Shown: piece by piece, positions 1-12,300 of the stretch
Layout of the letters: the number at the start of each line of letters is the position of its first letter
Position numbering within the stretch: position 1 is the stretch's first letter
Origin: Micractinium sp. NFX-FRZ
Lineage: Eukaryota; Chlorophyta; Trebouxiophyceae; Chlorellales; Chlorellaceae
Assembly (NCBI GenBank): GCA_029339195.1
Contig: JAPTJF010000110.1
Coordinates: forward strand, 62,001-126,000
DNA: 64,000 nt
Direction: 5' to 3'
Translations under genes and position numbers: made by a program
The notes under the pieces: generated by a model
Told to the model about the DNA's origin: nothing
Databases searched by the model: none
What the model saw: the letters and a program-made list of their open reading frames with translations, nothing else

Positions 1-172
1 CGAAGAGGTGGGCTGCTGTGGTCAGTGAGAGAGGCGGGTGATGTGCCTTGCCCCGCGCCCGGGGCCTGCTGCACCCAGCGGCCAGACGTGGGCCAGTCTC
101 GTGACATCGCCCTGCACCCGCCCTCTATCTGCCGCATCGGCCCGGACATGTCCCTCCCTGCCCCCGCCGCAG

Positions 173-3100
173 GAGCGTGCAAGACAACCGCCTCTCGGGG
201 CAGCTGCCCGCCAGCTGGGGCGGCCCCGACAGCTGGCCGGCGCTGCGCTACCTCTACTTGGACGGAAACCCGCTGGGAGGCACGCCTTGAATCATGACCC
301 CTTTCGCTGCTCTCCCCGCGCTTCCCCCTGCTACCACTGCCACCTGCGGACCGCTTGGCCCACGCCCCTGTTTCGAATCACCGTCAGCGGCAGCCACACT
401 CGCCCCTGCTGCGCGGCCTGCGCCCACGCCCACGCCCACCCAACTCCACGCCCACCCGGTTAGGCCCCGCATGCTTTCCAGCCGGCCTGCCTGCCCTGCC
501 TGCCGACCCTTGGCCCCTGCCTGTTGCTGTCGGTTGCATGAGGCACGTTCGCCCCCCAACGACAGCTGCCCTGCTGTCGACACATGTTGGTGTTGCGCTT
601 CTCTGCCTCGCTGCCCCCCGCCTGCAGGCACGCTCCCCCTGGAATGGGGCCTGCTGGGAGGCTGGCCCGCGATGAGGGCGCTGGGCCTCAACTCCACGCA
701 GATCTCAGGTGCTGCCAGTCGGGGGCAGAGGGGCAGGGCCAGGCTTGGGCCAGGGCCGCACGCTGCAACCTGTGCGTTGCAAGTGCCTGGCTTCCTTGTG
801 TTGCCTCCCTGCCGTGCCTGCTGTGCCTGCTGTGCTTCCGCACCAGGCAGGCCCCCGCCCACCAGCCCGCTGCTGTGTGGCCCTGCCTCCCATGCTGCAG
901 GCTCCCTGCCGCCCGAGTGGGGCAGCAACACAAGCTTCCGAGCCGCAGACGTGTTGTGAGTGGGGTGCACTTGCTGGCTGGCGGAGCCTGGTTGCAGCTG
1001 CCGAGGGAGTTGGGAGGTTTGACGTGGGGCTGACCAGCTGCTGCCAGCGGTGCTGGAGCTCGTTGGAAGGGACTGTGGTAGCGAAGCGCGGGTGCTCTTC
1101 GGGCCCACCGGCATACCAGCTCATCTGCCACTCTATCACAGACCACATGTGCGGCTGCCTGGGGCGTGTCGGCCTTCCCCCTGCCCTCCCCTGTCTCTCC
1201 TCTCCTAAGCAAAGTTCAAGCCCTGTACCCCCTTTTGCCCCGCTGCAGCTGGCTGGAGCGCAACGACCTGACGGGTGCCATCCCCGCCAGCTGGGCGGAG
1301 CTCACCGGCCTGAAGCGCCTGGTGGTGCGCCCGGTGAGGCGCTGTGGTTGGGGCAGAGGGGCACAGTGGAGGAGTGTGCCACAACTGAGGCTGCACATGA
1401 AACTTGTGCACAGTAAGTAGTGAGGCGAGGAGTCGGCAGCACTTGAGCACGCAGCGCTTCCACCGGCGGCACGTCATGTCTCCCCTGTGCGGTTGCCCAT
1501 CCCTTGCAGGGTAATCCCAAGCTGTGTGGCCCGGTGCCCCCAGGCCTGCCCTTCCTCGTCTGCACCGATGCCGACATCAGCTGCGTAAGGGTGCAAGTGA
1601 ACCTCACAGAGCAGGAGTGCCAGCTGGCAGAGGAGCCAGCCGCAGAGGCGCCTGCCGGCGGCGCTGCCGCAGGCCAGCCTCCTAGTGACGGCGACGGCGG
1701 TGTGCCGGCTGCTGCGATTGCAGCGCCCGTGGCGGTGGGCGTGGCGCTGCTGCTGGCGGCGGTGGGCGGCGGGTACTATGTGGCTGGCAAGCGGCGGCGG
1801 CGCCAGCGGGAGGAGGAGGAGAAGCAGGCCGCCCAGCCCCCGCACCAGCTGGGGGTGAGTGGGGAGGCCTTCTGTCATTGCCGGTGGTGGGGAGAGGGAG
1901 GAGGATTTGGTTTGCGATTCTAGCTTCCTGCCTGCTTGCCTGCCTGCCTGCCATGCTGTGCTAACCTGCATCTCCCCACCACAGCACGGCGCCTGCTGCT
2001 TCCGCCTCCCCACTCATCACCGAGTACCCCTCCGCCTCCCCTGCTGTGCCCCTTCCCCTCCCACTCCTGGCAGGCCCACCCGTTTGACACGGAGGAGGGC
2101 CAGGCAGCGCTGACCTCCCCCTTTGCCGCCGGCGCCTTCCAGACCTCCAGCAGCCGCTCAGAGGGCAGCTCGGCGCAGCGGCAGGCGGCAGCAGCGGGCA
2201 GCAGCAGCAGAGAGCGGTCCGGCGTCGCCCCCTCCCCCGCAGGTTCCGCCGAGCGCCGGTGGCGGCAGCGTGGCGCCCCGCAGCGCGGCACACACGACAG
2301 CGCGGGCACCCGCACCGACTCCACAGTCTCTGGCGCCAGCGTGCGCAGCTACCTGGCCCAAAAGTGTGCCCGCATCGAGACAAAGAGCATGAATCTGGGG
2401 GTGCTGCGCTCACCCGCGGGGTCCGGCGAGCTGGCGGCAGCGGCGGAGGGCGGCGCACACATGCCGCCGCCGCCGTCGGTATCCGCACCAGCAGCGCCGG
2501 TGGCGGCAGCGCAGCGGGCAGCCAGCCCCGCAGGCCCGGCAGGCGGCGGCGGGGCGGTGGAGATGCAGCCACTGCCAGTGGGCCCGCTGTCTGCCGAGGA
2601 CGCCGCTGCGCTAGCGGAGGGAGGAGACAAGTTGGGGGGAGGGCTGCTGGGGCCGCTGCCGCTGCCGCCGGTGCAGCGCATCAGCAGCGATGAGGTGAGG
2701 GTCCGGGCGGGCTTGTACTGGACAGTTGGGCGCATTGGTTGCATAGGTTGCAGCGTGCAGCGCCTGGCGGGGTGGACGCAGGGGTGCGTGCACGGCGGGA
2801 AAGCAGGATGAGGGCCAAAGTGGCCAGCTGATGATCGCGGCTGCTCACCGCAGCACGCAGAGCATGCACCGCGCCGCGCCGTTCCCCCGGCGTCTGTGCC
2901 ACCTAGCTGCCAGCCTCGTGCTCCCCGACCGGCAGTGAACATCTGACTCTCCCTGCCCGACTTCCCCGGCCCGCCTGCCGCCTTATGCCGCCCTCCCCTG
3001 CCTACAGCGGTCCTCCGAAGACAGCCTGGGAGGCCTGGTGGGCGTGGCCTTTGGCGACCTGCCCTTCAGTGACTGGCAGATCTCGCCCGCAGGTGGGGGT

Positions 3101-6100
3101 GCGCCCTGCCCCTCCTCTGCTCCTCCTCCCCCCTTGCTGTCACCCCCTCCTCTGCTCCTCCTTCCCCCTTGCGTTCACCCCCTTCCCCGGCTACCCACGC
3201 TCCTCTGCACGTTTGCTTGCGGTGGACCGGTGTGCAAGGGGGAGTGTGTTTACAGACAGACGTATTGGCGCTGCCTATCTATGCTAGTGCCCCAGGCCCA
3301 CGTCACACCCGCCCCCTGCTCACAGCCTCCCATCCGGTCATCAACACCGACCCTGCACACAGCTTCTCTGGCAGATCCGGCCTTCCAGAAGCCGTGCACA
3401 CCAGCCCACGCGGGCCCCCTTGCCGCCCCCATGCAGAGGTCACGATCGTCAAGCGCCCCGACGGCTCCGAGTGGTGCCTGGGCAGCGGCGGCTTCGGAAA
3501 GGTGGGGTGGGGTGGGGTGGCAGGGTCATGCTGGTGTCACCTGTTAGGGTGACAGCCCCAGGCAGGCAGCAGTGGGGCCACACTCTTGCCGCCTCTCTTC
3601 TCTCGCCTCACCCCCATACCTGCACCCCTGAAGTGCCTACCCCCTCTGCCTACCCCCCCCCTGCACCTAAAGGTGTACAAGGGGCTGCGGCACGGCGTGC
3701 AGCCTGTGGCCGTCAAGGTGCTGGCAGTGGGGCTGGACATGCGCCAGGTGTGTGCCCTCTGCTTAGGCTGTGTGTGGCAACGATCCTCGCGTGGGAACAC
3801 CGTCGTGTGGGACCATGCTTGTGTGGGGCCACGCCTGCTCAGGGTAGGGCCACGCCCGCCCGTCCAGACAGGCAGGCGGGCTTGGAGGCAAGTTGTGGAA
3901 GGCTGGAGGATGGCAGCCCCCCTCGTTCCGAGCTGTGTTGCATGGTATGCCCGACCGCCCCTCCCCACCCTGCGCCCCCCCGCATGAAGAGTAGATGGCG
4001 CTGGCAGAGTTCAGAAGAGAGGTGGCCATCCTGCGCGCATGGTGAGCTGGCGCCGGCCTCACGCTGAGGCTGCGTGAATGGCTGCTTGTGCTAGCTGTTG
4101 GGACGGCGGCTGTGCCACTTGGCTGCCCAGGGCGGAGGGTTGATTTGATGTCCACGCTACGCTGTCCAGCAGATGTGCCCTGCAATGAGCCGGCCCGCGG
4201 GCGACAGCAGCGTGCGGTCCGGTGCTGGGCTGCTGGGGGCGAGGTGCCCCCTTGTTGGGACCACTCCAGCCCCGCTGAGCTCCCTCCCTTTGCTGTGCTA
4301 CCCCCTCCGTATGCTGCAGCCGGGACGTCAACATCGTGCAGTTCATTGTGAGCCTTTGGGAGCAGGCCACGTTTGTGGTTAGGTCCTAGTGGGGGTGTGA
4401 GGGGTGGAGGCTGGACGCCCAGAAGATTGCTAGACACACGGCGCAGCTCCTCGGGAGCTCCTTGTCCCTGGGAGGCATCACCCCCACCACAGCAGCCACC
4501 GACGCGCCCCTCCCCGCTTGCGTGTGGCAACCTACCCATGATGTGATCATCAATGCAGGGCCCGACCGCACTGCGCTGCTCACTTCCACACCTCGCGTGC
4601 CCCCGCCTCCTCCCACCCTGTGTGTGTGTTTCTCCCACCCATGCCATGCAGGGCGCGCATCTGGGCCCCGACCAGACCATGCTGGTGACCGAGTACCTGG
4701 AGGGGGGGGACCTGATGAGGAACATTGCGGCGGGGCGGGTGTCCTGGTACCGGCGCGGCAAGAAGGTGGGGGGCGGGCGGGCGGGCAGACGGACGAGTGG
4801 GGGAGGGGGCAGAGGGCGGGCTGTGGGGGGGGCGGCTTGCCCGGCCGGCAGCGTGCTGCCCTGCCTACCATAGCCAGCCAGCTGTACAGCCGCTGCCTTG
4901 TGCTGCTTTGCTCCCAATAGTAAGCGTTATCTGTCCTGCTGCTGACCCCTTGGCCCAAACCGCTCACTCGCCTGCAGATTGCGCTGGATGTGGCGCGGGG
5001 CCTGGTATTCCTCCATTCCAAGCGAGTGGTGAGCACACGGGGCAGCCTCTGAGAGCACTGCATCTGATAGTGGCTTGGGGCCCAGCAACGCTCATCCCGC
5101 GGCCGCTGCGGCCGCCGCCACCGCTGCACTCGTTGCTGCTGCTGCTGCCGCTCCTGCTGGTCTGGGGCTGCTGCAATGTGCTGCGTTGGTCCGCTTTCTT
5201 TGCACTGCAAGGATCGTTCCCGCTGTGCTGGTGGGTTGTGCCCTGGGGGGAGCTGCCCCTGCCGCCCCCTGCCGCCATGCCCGCTGTCGCTCTCACGCTG
5301 CCTTCCCACTACCGCCCCCCGCCTGATGCCATCCCCCTTGCAGGTACACCTGGACATCAAGAGCCCAAACGTCCTGCTGGCACGGTGCGGGGCAGGCGGG
5401 GGAAGGGTGGCGAGAGCACGGGGTGGTGTCGGGCTGTCCAGGGGCCGCACTGGGGCAGTGGTAGTGGTGTGGAGTGGGTACTGGGTTTGAGGCGAGGTGA
5501 CGAGCACAAGGCTTGCTTCAAGGCTGTCCGCGCCTGCCGCGGTGCATCCACCTCCACCCCTCCTGTGGGCTTGTACTGCAGGGATGGTACCGCCAAGATT
5601 GCCGACGTGGGCATGGCCCGCATCCTGGCGCGCGACTACGTGACCGGGGTGGTGGGCACGCTGGCATGGTGAGCTGACCAGCCAGGGAGGGAGGGGCGGG
5701 GAGCGGGGGGGGTGGCTTGGTGCAGCGGTTGGCGCCAGGGTGGTGTGGCATGTTGAGGGGGCCCGGCCCGGCTGGGGCCTGGGGGCACCAGTGACGGGAG
5801 GGAGGCGCTGCAGGGCAGCACGAGCTAAAACAGGCGGGGCAGCGGCACAGGAAGGCGCAGGAGGGCACTGTTGTGACACACTGGCAGCAGAGTGTGGCCG
5901 CCGCAGCTACACTGATGAGTCTGTGCCTTCCCGCTGTGCAGGGCGGCCCCGGAGCTCCTGTGGGGCGAGCGGTGCACCGAGAAGGCCGACATCTACTCAT
6001 TTGGTGAGGATGGGGGGTGGCGGGGGGGCACCGGGTAGCCACTGGCTGGGTGTGGTGATGATCGGGCGGAGTGAGGGAGGGCTGGGTGTGATGGTGAGGC

Positions 6101-7267
6101 CATGGCACAGCCAACCGGGGTGGTGGGCGGTTGCGGTGGGTTGGCGGTTTAGTGCAGGAGCGTCGTGGTTTGAGTGCAGAAGAGTCGTTGAGTTGGCTAA
6201 GGATGGCCACACGTGGTGCACCGGAGCTGTCCCCCGCTCTGGGCAATCAGCTGCCCCCTCCCTCCCTCCCCCCTCCCCCCCTCGTTGGTTGCCCTGCCCT
6301 GCCCCTGCAGGCATTCTGCTGTGGGAGATCTGCAGCGGGGAGAAGCCTGTGCGAGGGCAGCTGAGGGACTTGAGGTAAGCCCGGGGGGCGGGGGGCAGGG
6401 CAGGGCGGGGCGGGGCAGGGCGGGCAGCCTTGGAGGGCCAAGTTTGACAGATGAGGGATTGGGGGGCTGGGCGGGCAGCAAAGGGACCCCTGCCGCATGA
6501 GCACTGCCTTTGGGCCTGCTGCAGCCGCGCAATGTGGTGGCCAGGTGAGCATGAGCACCCTGGGCCGCCCGCCGCAAACCTGCGCCTTGCCCGTTGCCTC
6601 CTTTCCCCACTTCCAAACCACCCACCTCACCTCCACCCCACCGCCTCCACCCCACCGCTCCCCCACCGCCCCCACCGCTCAACCCGCCGCCTGCAGGGTG
6701 CCCCAGGAGTGCCCCGCCGACGTGCGCGACCTCATACTCGAGTGCCTGGAGACCCGCCCCTCCCGCCGCCCCTCGGCGCTGGAAATGGTGCAGCGCCTGT
6801 CGGCCCTGCCGGGGGATGGGACGCCGACGCGTGCCGCGGCCACGCCCTCGCCGGGAGGCGCCCGCCGCGTGTCGGCAGACGAGTCGCGCTCCTCCTCGGC
6901 AGCGGCAGCAGCGGCAGCAGCGGCGGGTGTGGCAGCTGGCGTCACAAGCGGTGGCAGTGCTCCTGCTGCTGCCGGCGGGGCTGCGGGCAGCAGCGGCCGG
7001 CAGTCCGAGGCGTCGACCGTGTCGGGAGCGAGGCGGAGCGGCCGGTCAGAAGCGGTGCCGAGGCGCCAGGGTGCCACGCTGGGCCCGCGCTCACTCTCGG
7101 AAGGGGTGGGCGTGGCACCCACAGTCGCTGCTCGCCTGCAGCGGCAGCTGCTGCACTGGCGCACAGACCGCAGCGGCGGCTCCGACCAGTCCACGGCAGC
7201 GCCAGCCGGCGAGCAGCAGCAGCAGCAGCAGGCGAGCGAGCCCGGTGCTGTGCGGCGCAGCATTTAA
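173..7267 (+). CDS. LRR receptor-like serine/threonine kinase (5' truncated by window)
   Basis: Membrane receptor kinase; about 860 residues visible, N-terminus outside the window. Exons: 173-279, 628-708, 901-955, 1249-1333, 1510-1854, 2074-2694, 3008-3092, 3437-3501, 3673-3747, 3995-4041, 4320-4347, 4652-4765, 4978-5028, 5344-5384, 5582-5668, 5942-6003, 6311-6374, 6697-7267; all phases agree. The first exons encode leucine-rich repeats (LSGQLPASW, LERNDLTGAIPASW). Exon 1510-1854 has a cap-like Cys segment, then one membrane span (AAPVAVGVALLLAAVGGGYY) and a basic stop-transfer (GKRRRRQREEEE). A Ser/Ala-rich juxtamembrane linker precedes the kinase: Gly loop LGSGGFGKVYKG, VAVK lysine, RREVAIL alpha-C glutamate, VHLDIKSPNVLL catalytic loop, KIADVGMAR in place of DFG, AAPELLWGERCTEKADIYSFG. 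The catalytic Asp and metal Asp are kept, so activity is plausible. A low-complexity tail follows. The first visible intron (280-627) appears to use a GC donor. The ligand cannot be inferred. Confidence 0.85.
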
Positions 7268-9234
7268 GCCAAGGCAAGCAGGGCGTGCAGACAAGCACAC
7301 GTCTCACGTCATTTCGCCATGCCCCCTCCCCTCCCTCCCCGTCTTCATTCTGCATCCCCTTTCTCAATCTCGCAGCAACACATGCTCGAATATCCTTGCA
7401 CCCACCCTTCCCCGCCTCTCCAGCACCATCCTCATCCCCAGCACTCCCACCCCAATCCCCAGGACAGGGCCACGGCGGCACGAAGCAGCTGCCATTCGGC
7501 AGCTGCTGGCCGCCCCTCCCCAGAACTGCGCACTGCTGCCAGCCCGTCGCCGGCTATTTTCACTTGCCCTGCCTGCACCTGCCTGTCACCGCAAGTGCCA
7601 GGCTAGCTTCCCTCGTTTCTTGGTCAAAGCTACAGTCATATCACACCCACACTCACACTCACGCTCCTCATCATCGCTCCTCGCACACTCACTGCTCACC
7701 CCACACTCCTCTCACCCGCCTGCGCACAATCGTGTGCTCGACATGCTCATCCATCGCCTACCTGTGGTCTTGCGGGGTCTTAGTGTCAACCGTTCCCCCC
7801 ACGTTGTGTACTATGCTCAGCCATGCGTTGTGGTACATGTATGCACAGCTCTGGAAGCACAAGGTGGTGGTGGTTGTGGTGGTGGTTTGGCGGCGCCACT
7901 CTCTCCCCAGCCTCTGTTCATCTCGGGTACCGAGCTGCCTGGCTTACACAGCGGCACATACAGACCTCGCCTGGCGGCGGCGGATGCCTTGCACTGAGGT
8001 GCCTGGCGGCAGGAGCGGCGCCGAGTGCAAGGCATCGGGCGTGCGCTGGAGGAGAGTGCCACTTTGCTTGCAGGCGGAAAGAGCATATGGGGTCAATACA
8101 CGTGTCAGGATGTGTTACGGGGTCGGAGGCACCCGGAGGAGAGGTGCCAGGGTTGCCCGATGAGCGCTCAACTCACACAGCGGCTGCTTGAGAAAGAGGT
8201 GGAGAGGGGAACAGAGAGGAGGGTCGGCGGGCTGTGAGAGATGCACATGGCGCTGAGGGGAAGGGGAGGAGGCACCTCAGCTGGGGCTCGTGGGGCCGAG
8301 GGCACAGGCATGTGCAGCATTGCATGCATGCACTGGTAGGCAGGGAAGGAGGGGGGGGAGCTATTGGGGGCGACAGCAGGGCACACAGAGGGCAGGTGCA
8401 GTGTTGAGTTCTGTTGTAGAGGCGTTGAACAGGAAGAGAGGGGTGGGGGCGTGCATGCGTGTTTGTTTGGGCGGCGTGTGCGGTAAGGAGAGGGAAAAAA
8501 CATAGACACGTGGAGAGGGGAAAGAGTACGGTTCAGAGGTGTGTGTGTGTGCGCGTGTGCATGCAAGGGGAGGTACGTGCGCTATTTAGGACGTTGGCAG
8601 TGAGCGGGGGCAACAAGCAGGGGGGGCGGGGACGGCAGGAAGAGGGCAACAGCAGGGACGCTTACCAGGGGGGACGTGGCGCTGGAACATATAGGTCCGC
8701 CGTAAAGAGCAGGGACCCCAAATAGCAAGGAGGACGAGACGGAAGGTATGCGGCGCAGGCACGGAAGAGACGGGAAGCACGGGCGATACACTACGGGTCG
8801 GGGGTCGCTAAAGGGGGGAGGGGGGGACTTCACAGAAGCAGCGCTAGGACACTAGATATGCGCGGAAAGAGAGGATGGATGGCTGGATGGGATCTGGGGG
8901 GCCTCTGCCAGCTGTCGCTGTCACTAGATGTGTTGGTCTGTCTGGGGGGGTACACGGGGCAGGAACTTGTGTGTGTGGCGGGGGTGGGGTGGGGAGGGGT
9001 GCAGGGGTCCTGAGGCGGCTCACAAAGTCGGCCGCATGTTGAAGGTGGCACAGAGGGTGCCAGCAGGGATTCGGGAAGATTTGGTGCGGCGAGGCGCGCG
9101 CACGCTGTTTGTGGGGGGGTGGTATCAAGCGAGGCGGGCGGCAGGTGGGCGTGGCGCCACTGGGGCGGGCAGGCTGCAGGCCCGCTGCCTCACAAGGCTG
9201 CCTCACCGTGCCTGCCTGCCCGCCTGGCATTGCA
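7268..9234. other. Convergent intergenic region
   Basis: Tail-to-tail gap between the + strand receptor kinase and the - strand GAF-like gene. It should hold both 3' UTRs. The first half is C-rich on the + strand (CACACTCACA-type simple sequence near 7640-7730); the second half is purine-rich, with GTGTGTGTGTGCG near 8540. No reading frame with splice-site support or family similarity was seen. Confidence 0.5.
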
Positions 9235-11229
9235 TCACGCAAAGGTGCGCATGCTCATGCTGCGGCCCAAGCTGCCGCCGCTGCCGCCGCCGCCGCCGCC
9301 CCAGCCCAGGTTGTTGTGCAGGCTGTTGTTGCTGTGCGGAGAGTGCAGCCCTCCCACGCCGCGCCCTCCCACGGTGCCAGGCTGGCACGACCGCTTGGCG
9401 GGCGGCGAGGCCTGCGCCGTCGGCTGCGGGTGCGCCAGCGCGGCCGGCGTCGCTGCCGCCGCGGCGGCGCGCGCTGCCGCCGAGGCCGCCAGCCCTCCGC
9501 TGGCGGGCGCCGCCTGCTGCTGCTGTGCGTGCGGGTTGCTGAGGCTCAGCTGCAGCGCCTCCATGAGGTGTGTGAGGCAGGAGATGGCGTTGGCCACAAT
9601 CATGGTGTCGTGGCTGCCCCACCGTATGAGCAGCTCCACCACCGCCAGCACGCCCTGGCTCACTGCAGGCGGGGCGAGGGGTGGGGGTCCAGGTGGGGCA
9701 GGGAGGGAGGCGGGGGGGCACGGGTCAGGACGGGACGCAGGAGCAGACACTTGTTTCCAGGCACGGCAGCTTGCCGGCGGCGGCACAACGCTCGCCCCCA
9801 CCCACCCACACACGAACGCAGCAAAGCCAGGCACCAGCGCTTTCTTGCTGCCTGCCTGCCGGCCCGCCCCGTGCCAAGCCAACGCATATACATCCACTGC
9901 TCCATCGGTTGTCCCCCCTACCTTGCCCTGTGCGGTCATAGACGGGCACATAGATGCACTCCTCGATGCGCCTGCTGAGCGCGCCTGCAGCGGGACCCAG
10001 GCGTCGAGGCACAGGGCGACGGATCAGCGGGCAGGCGGGGGCGTGCAGAGCCAGGTGTGTTGCAGGCAGGACAAGGGTGCAGGCGCACGAGATGTGAGGG
10101 TGCGCGCTTCAGGTTAAGGGGGCGCTGTGCTGCCGCCTGCCCCCGGCCTGCCGGCCCGGGAAGCGCACCTGGCAGGCGGTTGCATGGGTGCACATCTGCG
10201 CTGAGGCTCTGCGCGCACTGCACCACCTGCACCGCGCCGCTCTCCCACACCTTGCCCATCGGCCCCAGCTGGCTGCAGGGCGACGACACAGGGGCAAGCG
10301 GGGGCGCAGGACATGCGGTCAGGCAGGACACGTTGGCACAGCACCCAGGTGGCCGCATCAGCATGCCTTGGCGCCCTGTTGAAGCAGTCGCTGGCTGGCC
10401 CGGCCGGCTGACTGGCATGGCACACCGCTCTGCGCGCCGAGCACGCACACAAATGTGCATGGGTGCGCCACACACGTGTGTGCATGTGGAGGCCGCCCTG
10501 CTGCTGCCCTCACCTGACAGTGACGCCCTCTTGGGCACACCCCTCGTGGAACGCCTGCAGCTCCACATCCCCCAGCAGGCACAGCTGCTCCGCCTTCAGC
10601 ACCTGCCGCCCCTCTGTGAGCACCGGCAGGTAGGTCCACACCTGCTTCAGGGGGAAGGATGGGTGCAGGGGTGTGAGGCCAGCCGGCAAGGGCAAGGCGG
10701 GGGCGGCGAGGCTGCCCGGGACACGTGCAGCCGGAATGTAAAATAGCTGGCAGCTGCACGCCACATGGATATCGGAGCTGGCCGGCAGCACCCGAGAACG
10801 CCTGCAGGCGTTCCTGCAAACAAGCACTACCTGTGAACCAGTGACACATACAAAAGCACAGTCCACCCACCTGCGCGACCGCAAGGTTGCGCGACACCTC
10901 CTGCCCCGCCAGCAGCGTCAGCAGCTGCGTGATCTTGGGTGCTATGAGCGCCTTCCACCCTTGCAGGAAGGCCAGGTGCTGCTGCAGTAGAGAGAAGGGT
11001 GGGTGTGATTGTATGTGAAGGGGGTGCTTTGCAAGCAAGCGGCGGCGAGCGCCGGCAGCTGGCGGCAGGGCGGCAGGCAAGGTGGCAGAGGTAGTGCTCC
11101 CCGTGCAGCCTTCCAACCGCACGGGGCTGCCTCCTTGAGTGCGACAAACAAGGGATCCCGACGTTGGGAGCAGGCAGCGCGGGCGTATACCTGGTTCTGA
11201 GCGGGTGCTGGCTCAGGAGGTTGCGCCAT
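9235..11229 (-). CDS. Small GAF-like domain protein (NIN-like / MYC-N-like sensory fold)
   Basis: Six exons read right to left: 11229-11191, 10981-10871, 10641-10514, 10272-10169, 9984-9922, 9662-9235; they join in phase to 290 aa. The first exon gives only 13 Pro/Gln-rich residues. Residues ~14-190 look like one GAF-like fold of the type found at the N-terminus of NIN-like and bHLH-MYC plant regulators: GWKALIAPKITQLLTLLAG, VWTYLPVL, LGPMGKVWESGAVQVVQ, CIYVPVYDRTGQ, GVLAVVELLIRW, then a last helix. The remaining ~95 residues are Ala/Gln/Gly/Ser-rich and disordered (HAQQQQAAPASGG, SLGRSMSMRTFA). No RWP-RK, PB1 or bHLH domain follows, so a stand-alone sensor or regulator is possible. The family call rests on pattern only. 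Confidence 0.55.
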
Positions 11230-12300
11230 GGCTGGGGCCGCGCTGGCTTGGTGGCCCGTAGCCGAGCAGACGCCTGAACAGGGAGGAGAGGCCTCTAGAA
11301 GCCTCATGAGCCGCAGCTGTGCCAGCCAGAGAGCGGGTCTCTCAACACACGTGAGTCCGCTGGCCGCCAGTGACGCCGTTGACCTCACCACCGCCTAAGA
11401 GAGCTTGCAAGGTATGGCAGATTGCCGGGCGAGGCTGTCGAGCTGGTTAGGCCAGGTCGCTGGTTTGGCCTGCATCAACCTGGCCTGCCTGCCGCGCCAG
11501 CGTGGCAGATGCAACTGCATCAGCACAGGTCTGGGGAGACGGAAACACAGTTGCCCTGGCCCTACGTGTCTCCCTTTGCATGATCATCAAATCAACCAAC
11601 CACCCCTTCCCACCATGCGTCCTGTTGCCAATTGGGCACTGGCGCTTGCGCTTAGCGGTGCCCCGTGGCTGCCAAGATATCTATCTGGGGGGCTGGATCT
11701 GCCCAGCTGGTATCGGTCGCCCTTCAACTGAACTCATACCGAGGAGTCCCCCTTTCACAATATTCCATCTCAGATCACATGGTCGGCTCAAAAGCGGGCA
11801 CACCAGGCAGCGGCCGGCGGTATGAAGCTTTGCGCAAAGGGGCTGCGCGGGCGCAAGACGTCAGCGTCAGGCGTGGCATGACAGAACTGCGGGTTGGAAA
11901 GAAGGGTGGTGAGGGCGGCGAAGAAGCCGCCCAGCATATCAGCAAGCAAGCCAAATCATACGTGCTTGGCGGTGCAGAAGGAGGGAGTGCGGTGTTATGC
12001 AGGCCAGGCTGTGTCGCATGCGCGGGTGGTGCAGGGTGGGGAGAGGACCGAGGCGGTTGAGTAGTGAGGGGGGCACATTTCTACTGCTGGCTATACGTTA
12101 ACGGCTACGGCTAATGGGGATGAAAGACAACAGAGTACAGGGGGTCAAAGGGGCGGGTATCGAGAGGTCACGAGAGGTGCAGAGCTTAAAACGTAGTAAG
12201 CACACCAAGCCGCCTAGGAAGTCGGTCAGTCAGTCAGCCAACTTTGTCACAGCAGAGTGCAACCCACCAGAGGCTGGTGCATGCGCCTGGGCAGGCCAGC
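11230..12300. other. Intergenic region
   Basis: Gap upstream of the GAF-like gene and downstream of the large - strand gene. It should contain the 5' region of the former and the 3' UTR of the latter. Base composition is more balanced near 11500-12240 than in coding DNA. A + strand open frame at 11665-12060 has no family resemblance or splice context. No convincing gene was seen. Confidence 0.45.

Noticed and set aside
1..172. Possible end of an upstream exon of the receptor kinase near base 7 (AGAG|GTGGGC)
   Set aside because: A donor-like word is present but only a few bases of exon could be seen, too little to support.
6451..8163. 570-aa open frame running past the end of the receptor kinase gene
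   Set aside because: Overlaps the last kinase exon in another frame; the kinase frame has conserved motifs and a proper stop at 7267.
11665..12060. 131-aa + strand frame in the gap between genes
   Set aside because: Reasonable residue mix but no family pattern, splice partner or poly(A) context.
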